NCBI GenBank assembly: GCA_902512655.1
Contig: CABXJR010000004.1
Location: 1 to 47,314, forward strand
Source of the DNA: an uncultured SAR86 cluster bacterium
Lineage (GTDB): Bacteria; Pseudomonadota; Gammaproteobacteria; Magnimaribacterales; D2472
Direction: 5' to 3'
DNA length: 47,314 nucleotides
A program made the position numbers and the translations under genes. This document shows, in pieces, positions 1 to 8,653 of this stretch (the first letter of the stretch is position 1; every line of letters starts with the position of its first letter). The notes beneath the pieces were generated by a model. The model was given only the letters and a program-made list of their open reading frames with translations. It was not told where the DNA came from and did no database searches.

Positions 1-1100
1 CCATCATGTCTGAAACTAAAATAAGCGCTCATCACATGGACGCAGTCGGCAATCCCTACGCCAAAAATAAGTAGAACCGTTAACCCGATCATTGTGGACA
101 CAGTAATACCCATCCAAACAGTTATTCCCCAACACCAAGCTACGCTGAGCGCTATGGTGACCATCGACCAGACTAGCGCGCTTCCGGAGCGGAATAAGAC
201 CCACAAGAGCAAAGAAAAAATTAATATCATCAGGACGCCCAGCACAGCCATCTGATTGAGCACCCCTTGCATTTGTCCCATCATGGGGGGAGTGCCAACC
301 GGGTAAAAGCTTAGTTCATTTGTATATTTTTGATAAACCCCTGTCAGGGCCTCATCAAAAGAGAAATAAGCCAATTGATCGGTATCCTGAAATTCAATGT
401 CTTGCACAACAGCACTGTCATCAAAAGTGAGATCAAAGTTAGCAAAGCCATCATCCAGCTCAATACCAGCAATGTCTACGACAGATTCATACCCCTCTAC
501 CGGGATTGTTCCGAAGTCTGTTTGAACCAGTATTGCTCCGTACTTTCCGTTTTCTGAATAAAACGCTCCTACATAATCCCGTTGATTTAAAGCCTTATCT
601 TTAATTTTTTGAAGTTCGGTCTTACCGTTTGGAAGTTGTCTAGGAATTAGCCTATCTGATCTTAATGTATCTCCTGTGCTTTCTTGGACTTTAATATTTG
701 CAAGAGATTGGATTCTACGAATATGGGAAAGCTCTTCCCATGGAATTTCAGGATATTCACTCCTGTCAAGATCTCTCCAGTTAACAAGATTATCGGTTAG
801 TTGTTGGGCTGTGATTAAAGATTCACGGGAAAAAACATTGCCATCTTTCGGAGCATAAATTATAAATACCGAATCATCCCCACCAAATTGGCTACGAAAT
901 TCATCAAGCGCTATTTGTGTTGGATTTTCCTCTTCTAGAAAACTGTCTGTAGACATATCGAAAACGGTAAGATTAAAAACCCCATACAATAGAAATGCTG
1001 AGATAATAACCAGGCTAGACAGAACTTGCTTTTTATAGTCAAGAATAAGGCTGGGAATTTTCCCGAATAATTCTGTGAGCCCTAAAAGAATCTTATCCAT
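1..1100 (-). CDS. RND/MMPL-family exporter, partial (C-terminal part beyond the window)
   Basis: This reading frame is absent from the ORF track because it runs off the left edge without a stop; I translated it by hand. 366 codons are present. They show a cytoplasmic start, one membrane helix at about residues 25-45, a large periplasmic loop at about 46-280, then at least three closely spaced helices (about 283-303, 306-325, 328-350) ending in GVGIADCVHVMSAY, the helix-4 region typical of RND/MMPL permeases. Such proteins use the proton gradient to move lipids or hydrophobic substrates across the inner membrane; the substrate cannot be told. The ATG has a good ribosome binding site (AAGGAAG). 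GC content rises sharply in the first 300 bases of the window. Only about the first half of a typical protein is seen. Confidence 0.85.
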   Translation of the reverse strand, partial: MDKILLGLTELFGKIPSLILDYKKQVLSSLVIISAFLLYGVFNLTVFDMSTDSFLEEENPTQIALDEFRSQFGGDDSVFIIYAPKDGNVFSRESLITAQQLTDNLVNWRDLDRSEYPEIPWEELSHIRRIQSLANIKVQESTGDTLRSDRLIPRQLPNGKTELQKIKDKALNQRDYVGAFYSENGKYGAILVQTDFGTIPVEGYESVVDIAGIELDDGFANFDLTFDDSAVVQDIEFQDTDQLAYFSFDEALTGVYQKYTNELSFYPVGTPPMMGQMQGVLNQMAVLGVLMILIFSLLLWVLFRSGSALVWSMVTIALSVAWCWGITVWMGITVSTMIGLTVLLIFGVGIADCVHVMSAYFSFRHD

Positions 1101-1123
1101 GATTTCTTCCTTGATTAATTTTG

Positions 1124-1153
1124 ATTAGAAGTCTAAAACCTAAAGTGTAACAA
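1124..1153 (-). promoter_or_regulatory. candidate sigma-70 promoter for the RND gene
   Basis: On the minus strand TTGTTA and TCTAAT lie 18 bases apart, with the -10-like box about 24 bases before the ATG at 1100. Matches to consensus are 4/6 and 5/6. In AT-rich DNA such matches arise by chance, so this is tentative. Confidence 0.3.
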
Positions 1154-1220
1154 GTTTCATAATTGTGTTAGCTTTTACTCAGGCAAAAGTATTGGATGGG
1201 AGAAATAAATGGCTATGAGT

Positions 1221-1412
1221 TCAGACTTTTTCGTCACATTTAAACCCCTGAAAACCCTTTAAGTAATTGGAATTTATGTTTTCGATAGCTATTTTAATAT
1301 CTTCTGGGCTAATATCCTTATCGGATAGTTAAGCTAATACTGCTGGAATAAAGGTAATCATTCCAATCGAAATGATGACTAACCTGTTAGCCTTTAAGAA
1401 GTTTAATTTCAT
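1221..1412 (-). pseudogene. small secreted-protein ORF interrupted by an in-frame TAA
   Basis: From an ATG at 1412 the minus strand encodes 27 residues with the look of a complete Sec signal peptide: lysines at positions 2, 7 and an arginine at 10, a hydrophobic core, and an end in PAVLA. A TAA stop (1331-1329) follows immediately. The same frame then continues for 35 residues (LSDKDISPEDIKIAIENINS..., with one Cys) to a TGA at 1223-1221. The signal peptide abutting an acidic mature-like segment suggests a small secreted protein recently broken by one nonsense change. A -10-like TATAAT lies 10 bases upstream. I do not recognise the mature part. It fills most of the 362-base gap between the RND gene and the fusion gene; I see nothing else in that gap apart from the candidate promoter. 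Confidence 0.5.
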
Positions 1413-1462
1413 TAATTTTATAATTATACTTTTTTATAAACAGGGAGAGCTTTAAGATATTA

Positions 1463-4051
1463 TTACTCTGAAAGATCATGAAGAGTGATAAATTTACAGC
1501 CAAGTTCAGTCAATTCATGGTTATTTTTTTTAATGTCCTCAAAGAAATTCCATGCCAGCACTATAATATAATCAGGGGGGTCTTTCATAATATTCTCTTT
1601 ACTTTTGATTGGAATATTTACTCCCGGTACAAATAAACCTTGCTTTAACTCATTATCTTCAACAATATAGTCGATATATTGGGTTGAAATACCAAAATAA
1701 TTTAATACAGTTGTTGCCTTGGCTGGGGCGCCAAAACCTACAATCGTTTTCCCCTCTAATTTTAATTTTTTAATATTTTGGAGCGTCTTTACCTTGATAG
1801 TTTCAACTTTCTCACCAAAGTCTAAGTATGTTTTGTAATCAGTTAAGCCTTTGCTTTTTTCTAGTTCAAGGATTTCATTAACACTATTATCAATATTATG
1901 AGGATTATTCTCTACGTAAACTCTGATTGAGCCTCCATGAGTATTTATCCTTTCAATTTTTACAATCGTATAGCCTAAATTTAGAAAAAAGTTATTAATT
2001 GAGGTGGCGCTCCAATAATTCACATGCTCATGATAAATATTGTCAAATATAACGTTATCAAGCATGTCTATCATTGATTGCACTTCAACAATAAAAGTTC
2101 CATCTTCTTTGAGGATTTTAAAAACACAATCAGCTATTTCCTTGAGATCATCAGCATGCGCAAATACATTTGATGCTGTAACCAAATCAGCAGCGCCATG
2201 AGCATCAAGGATTTGATCAGCAACCTCATCATCAAAATATTTATTTAGAGTAGGTATTCCATGACTTTCAGAAATTTCTGCAATATTTTTTGCCGGCTCA
2301 ACTCCCAGAACCTTAACGCCATGCTCTAATAATGGTTTTAAGAACACCCCATCATTTGAACCTATATCAACTACTAATGAATGTTCGTCTAATTTATAAG
2401 CCTTAATATATTTTTCAGCCGCCTCTTTAAAGTGATTTCTAAACGACTCTGCGGTTGAAGATACGTATAGATAATGATCAAATAACTTCGCAGGAGGAAC
2501 TACAAAACTTAATTGACAATTATGACTATCCGGACAATAAGTCATTTCAAGAGGGAATAATTCGGCTTCATCATCATTATTTTTTAATAAATTATTTGCT
2601 AATGGTGATAGGCCCAATGATAGAACTGGCTTTATATTATCGCTACCAGTAGCTCTACATTTTGTAGAATAGTTTTCTAGTAGATTCTGCCCAAACTCAT
2701 CATCGACCAAAGTATGTCTAACTGTATGATAAATTGCTTTAGATAGATCATATTTCTCACCATAATTATCATGCTTTCTATCGCCTCTGACTAAATTCAA
2801 AAAGATGGAATCTTCTAAAAAAACCATTGTATGAATAATATTAGGGTGAATATTACATAAATCTCCTGGATAGATAATCTTGGTTGTAACTGGTGACTCT
2901 GGATCTGCTAAATCTTGAAGAACGCTGATATATTTTCCGCTCATCAGAATAGTTTTTTGCTCCATCACAGGATGATAATGATTTGCTCTAATGGTGCCTG
3001 CAGTTGACTCAATATATCCAATCCAATTAACTGGCTCCTCAAGCACATAATTAGTAATTAGACCTCTTTCATCTTTAAAATCATCGCCATTTGGTGTCAG
3101 CCATTCCCAATCATTGGGCCGTTGATGTTCTGACCACTTAGCAATCATTTCATGAAGAGACTCTTCTAAGTTTACTCCGAATTCAAATCCAGTATTTAAA
3201 AGTTTCTTATTAGAAATTGAATACCCTAAATTTGGTATTGGATCATCTGTTTCAATCAAACTCAGCTTGGGATTAATTTTTTTACAGATCTCAGCCACTT
3301 CTTTGACTGTTACAATATCCTTGGCTACATGGAAGGTTTCCCTAGAAATCTCTTGATTTTCTGCCATAAATTTAAAACACCTTACAACATCTGCAATCGG
3401 AACAAGCGTTTTTAATTGAACGCCTCCCGAAAACAATTTGATAGTTCCATCTTGAGAAGCAATTTTAGAGAATAGGTTGGGCATAATGCCAATTCTAGTT
3501 GAGTCGCCTGAATATCCATATACTGATGCTAACCTGCATATAATGTAGTTCACAGAAGATTCCTGAAGATCAAGCTCCGTCTGATTTTTCCCTGTAGCAT
3601 ATTTTAGATAGGGATTTGTTGGTTCGTCTTCAGTAATATTTTCTACTTTTTCTGAAAAACCTTCATATACAACATGAGTTGAAGGAAAAATTAACTTACA
3701 GTTTTTTGGAATTGCTTCAATGACATTTCTGGACCCTTTTATTCCAACATTAGCAATTTCATTGCTCTTCTCTGGATTGCCTAGCTCTTCTTCAGTTGTG
3801 TATGCAACATCAGTGATGCCAGCAAGATGAAATACAACATCAGCATCATGCAATACTAATGAAAGTAATTCTTTATCAAGAATATCTCCCTGGATAAATT
3901 TAATGCTCCACTTCCTTAGTTGAGCAACAGAGGCAGATTTAAAGTTCTTGTCATAAACAATAACTTCCTTGAACCTGGATTCACCCGAATATAAATTACA
4001 AAGTTCTGTACCCAAGTATCCCAATCCACCAGTTATAACTATTTTTTCCAT
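1463..4051 (-). CDS. trifunctional sugar-nucleotide enzyme: SDR epimerase/reductase + cupin + SAM C-methyltransferase
   Basis: Three enzyme domains are fused in 862 residues. Residues 1-310 are an extended SDR fold: TGGLGYLG at 7-14 binds NAD(P), with Ser124 and the YATGK (151-155) catalytic Tyr/Lys. Residues about 318-435 are a cupin with a full metal set (His358, His360, Glu364, His407), like the C-terminal half of CapF or the WxcM/FdtA sugar isomerases. Residues about 465-862 match sugar C-methyltransferases of the TylC3/TcaB9 type: a short Cys-containing N-terminal lobe with SPLAN, a SAM site VDIGSNDG (561-568), the YHEH (673-676) catalytic motif, and the C-terminal Rossmann-like lobe with GFGAPAKA. 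The likely job is making a C-methylated deoxysugar on a nucleotide carrier for a surface glycan; the substrate is unknown. The ATG has an AAGGA site about 9 bases upstream. No glycosyltransferase neighbours are visible. Confidence 0.85.
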   Translation of the reverse strand: MEKIVITGGLGYLGTELCNLYSGESRFKEVIVYDKNFKSASVAQLRKWSIKFIQGDILDKELLSLVLHDADVVFHLAGITDVAYTTEEELGNPEKSNEIANVGIKGSRNVIEAIPKNCKLIFPSTHVVYEGFSEKVENITEDEPTNPYLKYATGKNQTELDLQESSVNYIICRLASVYGYSGDSTRIGIMPNLFSKIASQDGTIKLFSGGVQLKTLVPIADVVRCFKFMAENQEISRETFHVAKDIVTVKEVAEICKKINPKLSLIETDDPIPNLGYSISNKKLLNTGFEFGVNLEESLHEMIAKWSEHQRPNDWEWLTPNGDDFKDERGLITNYVLEEPVNWIGYIESTAGTIRANHYHPVMEQKTILMSGKYISVLQDLADPESPVTTKIIYPGDLCNIHPNIIHTMVFLEDSIFLNLVRGDRKHDNYGEKYDLSKAIYHTVRHTLVDDEFGQNLLENYSTKCRATGSDNIKPVLSLGLSPLANNLLKNNDDEAELFPLEMTYCPDSHNCQLSFVVPPAKLFDHYLYVSSTAESFRNHFKEAAEKYIKAYKLDEHSLVVDIGSNDGVFLKPLLEHGVKVLGVEPAKNIAEISESHGIPTLNKYFDDEVADQILDAHGAADLVTASNVFAHADDLKEIADCVFKILKEDGTFIVEVQSMIDMLDNVIFDNIYHEHVNYWSATSINNFFLNLGYTIVKIERINTHGGSIRVYVENNPHNIDNSVNEILELEKSKGLTDYKTYLDFGEKVETIKVKTLQNIKKLKLEGKTIVGFGAPAKATTVLNYFGISTQYIDYIVEDNELKQGLFVPGVNIPIKSKENIMKDPPDYIIVLAWNFFEDIKKNNHELTELGCKFITLHDLSE

Positions 4052-4111
4052 GATTTTAATCCTTAAATCTCTTCACCCTCTTGCCCTATAGTCTAAATCT
4101 TTTTAAAGATC

Positions 4112-4117
4112 ATTATA
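4112..4117 (-). promoter_or_regulatory. possible -10 box for the fusion gene
   Basis: TATAAT on the minus strand lies 60 bases upstream of the fusion-gene ATG, in the gap after the tRNA. No good -35 hexamer is seen at the right distance, so the gene may equally be read through from the tRNA. Confidence 0.25.
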
Positions 4118-4206
4118 CTTAATCTAACCTTTTTCTGAAAAGAAACATTGAAATTGAAGATCATTAAGAAGTATAAAAATGCTTAGAATAAATTTTATCA
4201 TTGCAA

Positions 4207-4283
4207 TGGTGGGCCCGGGAGGACTCGAACCTCCGACCAATGGATTATGAGTCCACTGCTCTAACCAACTGAGCTACAGGCCC
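4207..4283 (-). tRNA. tRNA with CAU anticodon (tRNA-Met elongator or tRNA-Ile2)
   Basis: The minus strand folds as a complete 77-base cloverleaf with encoded CCA. The acceptor stem GGGCCTG pairs with CGGGCCC (one U:G pair), the D arm contains AGCTCAGTTGGTTAGAGC, the anticodon stem-loop is GTGGA-CTCATAA-TCCAT, and the T arm is GGAGG-TTCGAGT-CCTCC. The anticodon is CAU. The D loop and general sequence are not of the initiator type, whose first pair is mismatched. Elongator tRNA-Met and lysidine-modified tRNA-Ile2 share this anticodon and cannot be separated by eye. Confidence 0.95.
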
Positions 4284-4381
4284 AAAAGAAGTAGCTATAA
4301 TATCTTAGAAATCAGCGAATCATTATATAAGAATTATTTCTTTAAGTAAGTATTGATGATGTCGTTGTTTTTAACCTAAGG

Positions 4382-4387
4382 TATTAT
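4382..4387 (+). promoter_or_regulatory. -10-like TATTAT exactly 6 bases before the yrbL ATG
   Basis: TATTAT, then six bases, then ATG at 4394. With the usual 6-7 base spacing from -10 to transcription start, the transcript would begin at or next to the start codon. The only Shine-Dalgarno-like sequence (TAAGG, 4377-4381) is too far from the ATG. See the leaderless finding. Confidence 0.35.
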
Positions 4388-4393
4388 TTGGGC

Positions 4394-5032
4394 ATGATTA
4401 TTTTAAATGAAAACACTGCATTCGCTAAAGGTGGAAATAGAAATTGCTTTATAAGTCCTATAAATAGTAATCGATGTCTAAAAGTTGTTCATAAGAGTCT
4501 GCAAGAGAATGCTAAAAGGAATGTTGCCTGGTATAAAAAATTCCAACCTAAAAGTCACTTTGATGATAATTTAAGAGAAGAACGAGCGTATCAGCAGAAT
4601 GCTTTAAAGGTTTCCCACGAATCCTCTGTGTGGAATCACCTGGCTAAGTGGTATGGAATGATCGAAACAAACCTGGGTCCAGCATCAGAAACTGAATTAA
4701 TTAGAAATAATAATGAAATTGCTGAAACATTAGAAAGCTATCTTTTTAGAGAGGGTCTTACAGATGAGATCAATGAAGCCATTAAACTATTTGAAGCATG
4801 GCTAAGAGAGCACTTAGTCCTTACAAAAAACCTTATTCCCCATAATATAGTTCTGCAAAAAAATAATGGAGTCATTATTTTAAAAATTATAGATGGGCTT
4901 GGATGCAAAGCTTTAGTGCCTTTGCCAAAATACAGTAAATATTTTGCTCGTATTTATGTTGAGCGGCGAATCCAGCTTATGTGGAGCAGAATTAACTGGG
5001 ATCTTAGTGGCAGAAAAGGTAATTGGAAATAG
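4394..5032 (+). CDS. yrbL: YrbL family protein (kinase-like fold, PhoP-network family)
   Basis: Assigned from the family pattern: an N-terminal glycine-rich segment (AKGGNRNCF), a strand with a lysine (CLKVV), a central TNLGPASETELI, and C-terminal NLIPHNIVL and KIIDGLG, which sit where a protein kinase-like fold has its catalytic loop and metal-binding motif. In enterics YrbL is a PhoP/PmrA-regulated protein of unclear biochemical role, so the activity here is unknown. The ORF track begins at a TTG (4388); I prefer ATG 4394 because MIILNENTAFAKGG matches the usual family start. It is a single gene between a tRNA on the other strand and rpoD, with which it converges 5 bases apart. Confidence 0.75.
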   Translation: MIILNENTAFAKGGNRNCFISPINSNRCLKVVHKSLQENAKRNVAWYKKFQPKSHFDDNLREERAYQQNALKVSHESSVWNHLAKWYGMIETNLGPASETELIRNNNEIAETLESYLFREGLTDEINEAIKLFEAWLREHLVLTKNLIPHNIVLQKNNGVIILKIIDGLGCKALVPLPKYSKYFARIYVERRIQLMWSRINWDLSGRKGNWK

Positions 5033-5037
5033 CGCTA

Positions 5038-6843
5038 CTACTCATCCAAAAAATTCTTAAGATGACTTGATCGACTTGGGTGTCTTAGTTTTCTTAAAGC
5101 TTTGGCCTCTATTTGACGGATTCTTTCTCTTGTAACGTCAAATTGTTTACCCACTTCCTCGAGAGTATGATCAGTATTCATGCCGATACCAAAGCGCATT
5201 CTTAGAACCTTTGCTTCTCGGGCAGTAAGAGAAGACAACACGTCATCAGTTGCAAAATTTAAACTTCCCTCAGTAGCATTTTGAAGCGGGGAATGAATTA
5301 CAGTATCTTCAATAAAATCGCCGAGATTTGAGTCTTCATCATCGCCAATGGGCGTTTCCATGGAAATGGGCTCCTTCGCAATTTTAAGGACCTTTCTAAC
5401 CTTATCCTCGGGCATATCAAGTTCTTTACTTAGCTCTTCAGGAGTTGGCTCTCTACCCATATCTTGCATCATTTGTCGAGATACACGATTTAATTTATTT
5501 ATTGTTTCAATCATATGAACAGGAATACGAATGGTTCTTGCTTGGTCAGCAATGGACCTTGTAATTGCCTGTCTAATCCACCAAGTTGCATAAGTTGAGA
5601 ATTTATAGCCCCTTCTATACTCAAACTTATCTACTGCTTTCATCAATCCAATATTTCCCTCTTGGATTAAATCTAAAAATTGAAGACCTCTGTTCGTATA
5701 TTTTTTAGCAATTGAGATTACAAGCCTAAGGTTAGCTTCAACCATATCTTTCTTGGCACGCCTCATTTTTGTCTCGCCCATAGACATTGCACGATTAATC
5801 TCTTTAATATCCTTAACGCTTAAGCCCACTCTCTCTTCAACAGCTTTAATAGCTTTCTGTGCTATCACTACATCAGGCTTAATATGCTCTAGTGATTTTT
5901 TAGAGTATTCTTTATTTCTCATCAAGGAGTCAACCCATTTCACTTTGGTAATATTATCTTTGTACATAGCAATAAAATCTTTGCGAGGAATTCTTGCAGA
6001 TTTAACAAAAAAGAACTGGATTCTTTTTTCATGTAAGCGAATTTCAGCCAAGTCACTCCTTGCAAAGAAAGCCAAATCTTCAAACATTTTTGGTGAAAAT
6101 TTGAGAAACTGGAATATTAATCCAAGTTTTGTGAACTCTGCTTTTGCTTCTTTAGAATGTCTACCTTTTGATCCAACTACTTTATGTGTCTTGTTAAATT
6201 GACGTTTTAAATTCGTCATGCGTCTTTGAACTTCAGCTAAATCAGGCCCATTATCAACCTCTTCATCGCTCTCTTCTAATTGTTTGGCCTTCTCACTTCC
6301 AGGTCCAGCCGAAGGAACTTCTTCCATTTCTTCCAAGAAACCAGTCAATAATTCGCTGAGCTTTTTATCTTCGCATTTAACTTGCTCATAAAAATCAATA
6401 GTATGCTCAACAATTCCCGGATAATGAACGCTTGCATCAAGCAGGTCACGCATACCTTCCTCAATACGTTTAGCAATTTCAATCTCGCCTTCGCGAGTGA
6501 GTAGATCAACGGTGCCCATTTCACGCATGTACATTCTGACCGGATCGGTTGTGCGCCCAGTTTCATTCTCCACGGCGGCTAAAGCTTCAGCCGCTTGCTC
6601 GAGAGCTATGTCATCTTGATCATCAGATGATTCAGATAGCATGAGGGTATCTGCATCAGGCGCAGTCTCGTGTACTTGAAGGCCTAAATCATTGATCATA
6701 CCAATGATTTCATCAACCTGATCGGGATCGGAAATATCTTCTGGAAGATGATCGTTTACGTCTGCATACGTTAAATAGCCCTGCTCTCGGCCTTTTTCAA
6801 TTAACTCTGCAATTCTTGAACCTTGTTTTTTTAGCTTATCCAC
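5038..6843 (-). CDS. rpoD: RNA polymerase primary sigma factor RpoD (sigma-70)
   Basis: 601 residues, close to the 613 of E. coli. Region 1.1 is at the N-terminus; region 1.2 has [11 protein letters not shown]; an acidic non-conserved insert follows; region 2 contains [19 protein letters not shown] and the -10-reading, DNA-melting [17 protein letters not shown]; region 3 follows; region 4.2 has [20 protein letters not shown], which reads the -35 box and contacts activators. The start codon is GTG with a GAGG site upstream. It lies last in rsmE-gshB-tonB-ruvX-dnaG-rpoD, 52 bases after dnaG. rpsU, the usual first gene of the macromolecular synthesis operon, is elsewhere (34517). The stop is 5 bases from that of convergent yrbL. 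Confidence 0.98.
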   Translation of the reverse strand: MDKLKKQGSRIAELIEKGREQGYLTYADVNDHLPEDISDPDQVDEIIGMINDLGLQVHETAPDADTLMLSESSDDQDDIALEQAAEALAAVENETGRTTDPVRMYMREMGTVDLLTREGEIEIAKRIEEGMRDLLDASVHYPGIVEHTIDFYEQVKCEDKKLSELLTGFLEEMEEVPSAGPGSEKAKQLEESDEEVDNGPDLAEVQRRMTNLKRQFNKTHKVVGSKGRHSKEAKAEFTKLGLIFQFLKFSPKMFEDLAFFARSDLAEIRLHEKRIQFFFVKSARIPRKDFIAMYKDNITKVKWVDSLMRNKEYSKKSLEHIKPDVVIAQKAIKAVEERVGLSVKDIKEINRAMSMGETKMRRAKKDMVEANLRLVISIAKKYTNRGLQFLDLIQEGNIGLMKAVDKFEYRRGYKFSTYATWWIRQAITRSIADQARTIRIPVHMIETINKLNRVSRQMMQDMGREPTPEELSKELDMPEDKVRKVLKIAKEPISMETPIGDDEDSNLGDFIEDTVIHSPLQNATEGSLNFATDDVLSSLTAREAKVLRMRFGIGMNTDHTLEEVGKQFDVTRERIRQIEAKALRKLRHPSRSSHLKNFLDE

Positions 6844-6895
6844 TCAATGCCTCTCTCTAAATCATTCACTATATGTGATGCCAAACTTGATTTTT

Positions 6896-8653
6896 TCAAT
6901 CTTGTTTCGAACTTAATTTTTCTAACCAATTTCGATCATCATCAGTGATTTCATGCTTTTTTAAGATGATTTGTTGTAAATCTCTTCTTTCTGCTGGCGT
7001 AATCGAGCTGACATTATACTTGTCTTTGAGTGTTTGCTCTCTATCTTTTTGATTTTTTAGCAAAATATCCATGCAATCGGTTACTAGCTTTAATGCATTT
7101 TTTTCTGATAATTCAAGCCCAGCTACAACAGCTTCAGAGAAATATCCTTTAATTTGATCTGATTCAAGACTTTCAATTACCCTAGATGGTTTTATGTCAG
7201 GTTTTTGCTTGTATAAATCTAAAATGACAAATAAAAAGTCAAACTTCGGATTATTCTTTAATTCATCAAAGAGGGGTTCTTCTGCAATAGCTGGAAAGGC
7301 CAATAAAGCACTAAAAATACTAATAACTGCTTTTACTCTAACTGGTGTATTTGAAGTTGATCTCATGACATGATCTGATTCTTGCCTAAGAGCTTGGCTT
7401 GAGGATACATCCATGGTTTTAACATCCATGCCGCATAATTTTGAGACCTCGGTGGAGTAAATCTCTTTAATCACTGAATTATTGATTTTATTTACAATTG
7501 GAATGGCAAAAGATGCTGCCTGAGCTCTGCCCTCCAACGTCTCTAAATTGAATTCTTTTACCTTCGATAAAAAGTATGATGAAAGGGAAATTGATTCATC
7601 TAGGAGTTTTTTAAAAGCCTCCAATCCATTCTCATTAATATATGAATCTGGGTCATGGCCTTGATCAAAAAATACAAAATGAATATTTATATCTTCTCTT
7701 ATGATTGGAAAAGTATTTTCAACCGCTTTCCAAGCTGCTTTACCTCCGGCCAAATCTCCATCAAAAGCAAAAAATATCTTATTGGTATAACGCATTATTT
7801 TAGAAACATGATTTGGTGTTACGGCTGTTCCTAAAGTTGCTACTGCATTTTTGATGCCATGTTCATAGAGCCCTATTACATCCATATATCCTTCGACAAC
7901 TATTAATGACGCAATATTTTTCTCTAATTCTTTAACTTCATATAAACCAAATAACTCATTTGATTTGTTAAAAAATGGAGTTTCTGGTGAATTAAGATAC
8001 TTCGGCTCTCCCTCATCTATTATTCTTCCGCCCATGGCAATAAAATCGCCTTTAATATTTCTTATTGGAAAAATAACTCTGCCTCTAAACCGATCGTAAA
8101 ATCGATCGTCCTTCCTGCTAAATAATCCAGACTCATCTAATTCTATGCTTGAGGTCTCAGCGCCCAAATGATTCAAAAGACCATCCCATTTATCTTGCGC
8201 ATACCCAATATTAAATTTCTTTGCTGTGGCACCAGTAATCTTTCTATCCTTGAGATACTGAACTGCTTTTGGAGCAGTAGTTTCATTCAGATTGGCTTGA
8301 TAAAATTTTACCGCTTTCTCAACTAAGCCACTAGGTTTAGATTTTTCTGATCTATTATTCTCGTATGGCACAGTCATACCCGCTGAACTTGCCAGAGTTT
8401 CGATCGCGTCAACAAATTCTAGATTTTCATATTGCCTAAGAAAATGAATTGCATTGCCAGACTCCTGGCAAACAAAACAATAAAAAAACTGTTTTTCTTG
8501 GTTAACAGCCATAGAAGGATTTGAATCGTCATGAAATGGACACTGGCACCAATAATTTGATCCCTTTTTATTTAAAGGTATGCGTCTGCCTACAACATCA
8601 ACAATATCGGTTTGATCTAATAACTGATCAATAAAACTACTTGGAATTGACAT
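6896..8653 (-). CDS. dnaG: DNA primase DnaG
   Basis: 585 residues, normal for the family. The N-terminal CHC2 zinc finger is complete: Cys38, His41, Cys59, Cys62 (CPFHDDSNPS ... YCFVC). The catalytic core has the TOPRIM motifs IVVEGYMDVIGLYEHG and FAFDGDLAGGKAAW, which bind the metals used to make RNA primers. The C-terminal part, about residues 430-585, is more divergent and should be the DnaB helicase-binding domain. The gene starts inside the end of ruvX (17-base overlap), indicating translational coupling, and is followed by rpoD after a 52-base gap containing a partial -10-like TATAGT but no convincing full promoter. Confidence 0.97.
   Translation of the reverse strand: MSIPSSFIDQLLDQTDIVDVVGRRIPLNKKGSNYWCQCPFHDDSNPSMAVNQEKQFFYCFVCQESGNAIHFLRQYENLEFVDAIETLASSAGMTVPYENNRSEKSKPSGLVEKAVKFYQANLNETTAPKAVQYLKDRKITGATAKKFNIGYAQDKWDGLLNHLGAETSSIELDESGLFSRKDDRFYDRFRGRVIFPIRNIKGDFIAMGGRIIDEGEPKYLNSPETPFFNKSNELFGLYEVKELEKNIASLIVVEGYMDVIGLYEHGIKNAVATLGTAVTPNHVSKIMRYTNKIFFAFDGDLAGGKAAWKAVENTFPIIREDINIHFVFFDQGHDPDSYINENGLEAFKKLLDESISLSSYFLSKVKEFNLETLEGRAQAASFAIPIVNKINNSVIKEIYSTEVSKLCGMDVKTMDVSSSQALRQESDHVMRSTSNTPVRVKAVISIFSALLAFPAIAEEPLFDELKNNPKFDFLFVILDLYKQKPDIKPSRVIESLESDQIKGYFSEAVVAGLELSEKNALKLVTDCMDILLKNQKDREQTLKDKYNVSSITPAERRDLQQIILKKHEITDDDRNWLEKLSSKQD

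Noticed and set aside
2455-2652. ORF track entry of 65 residues inside the fusion gene, plus strand
   Set aside because: Shadow of the large fusion gene, whose three domains are well supported; no upstream site or family resemblance.
5028-5037. TAGCGCTA palindrome between yrbL and rpoD stops
   Set aside because: Eight bases only, no loop or T tract, and largely made of the stop codons; probably chance.
5753-6202. 149-residue plus-strand ORF antisense to rpoD
   Set aside because: The opposite strand is unmistakable rpoD; the translation looks like antisense low-complexity sequence with no recognisable fold.
6844-6895. Promoter between dnaG and rpoD (TTGAAA ... TATAGT)
   Set aside because: The spacer would be 20 bases, too long for a standard promoter; an internal promoter may exist but this pair does not support it well.
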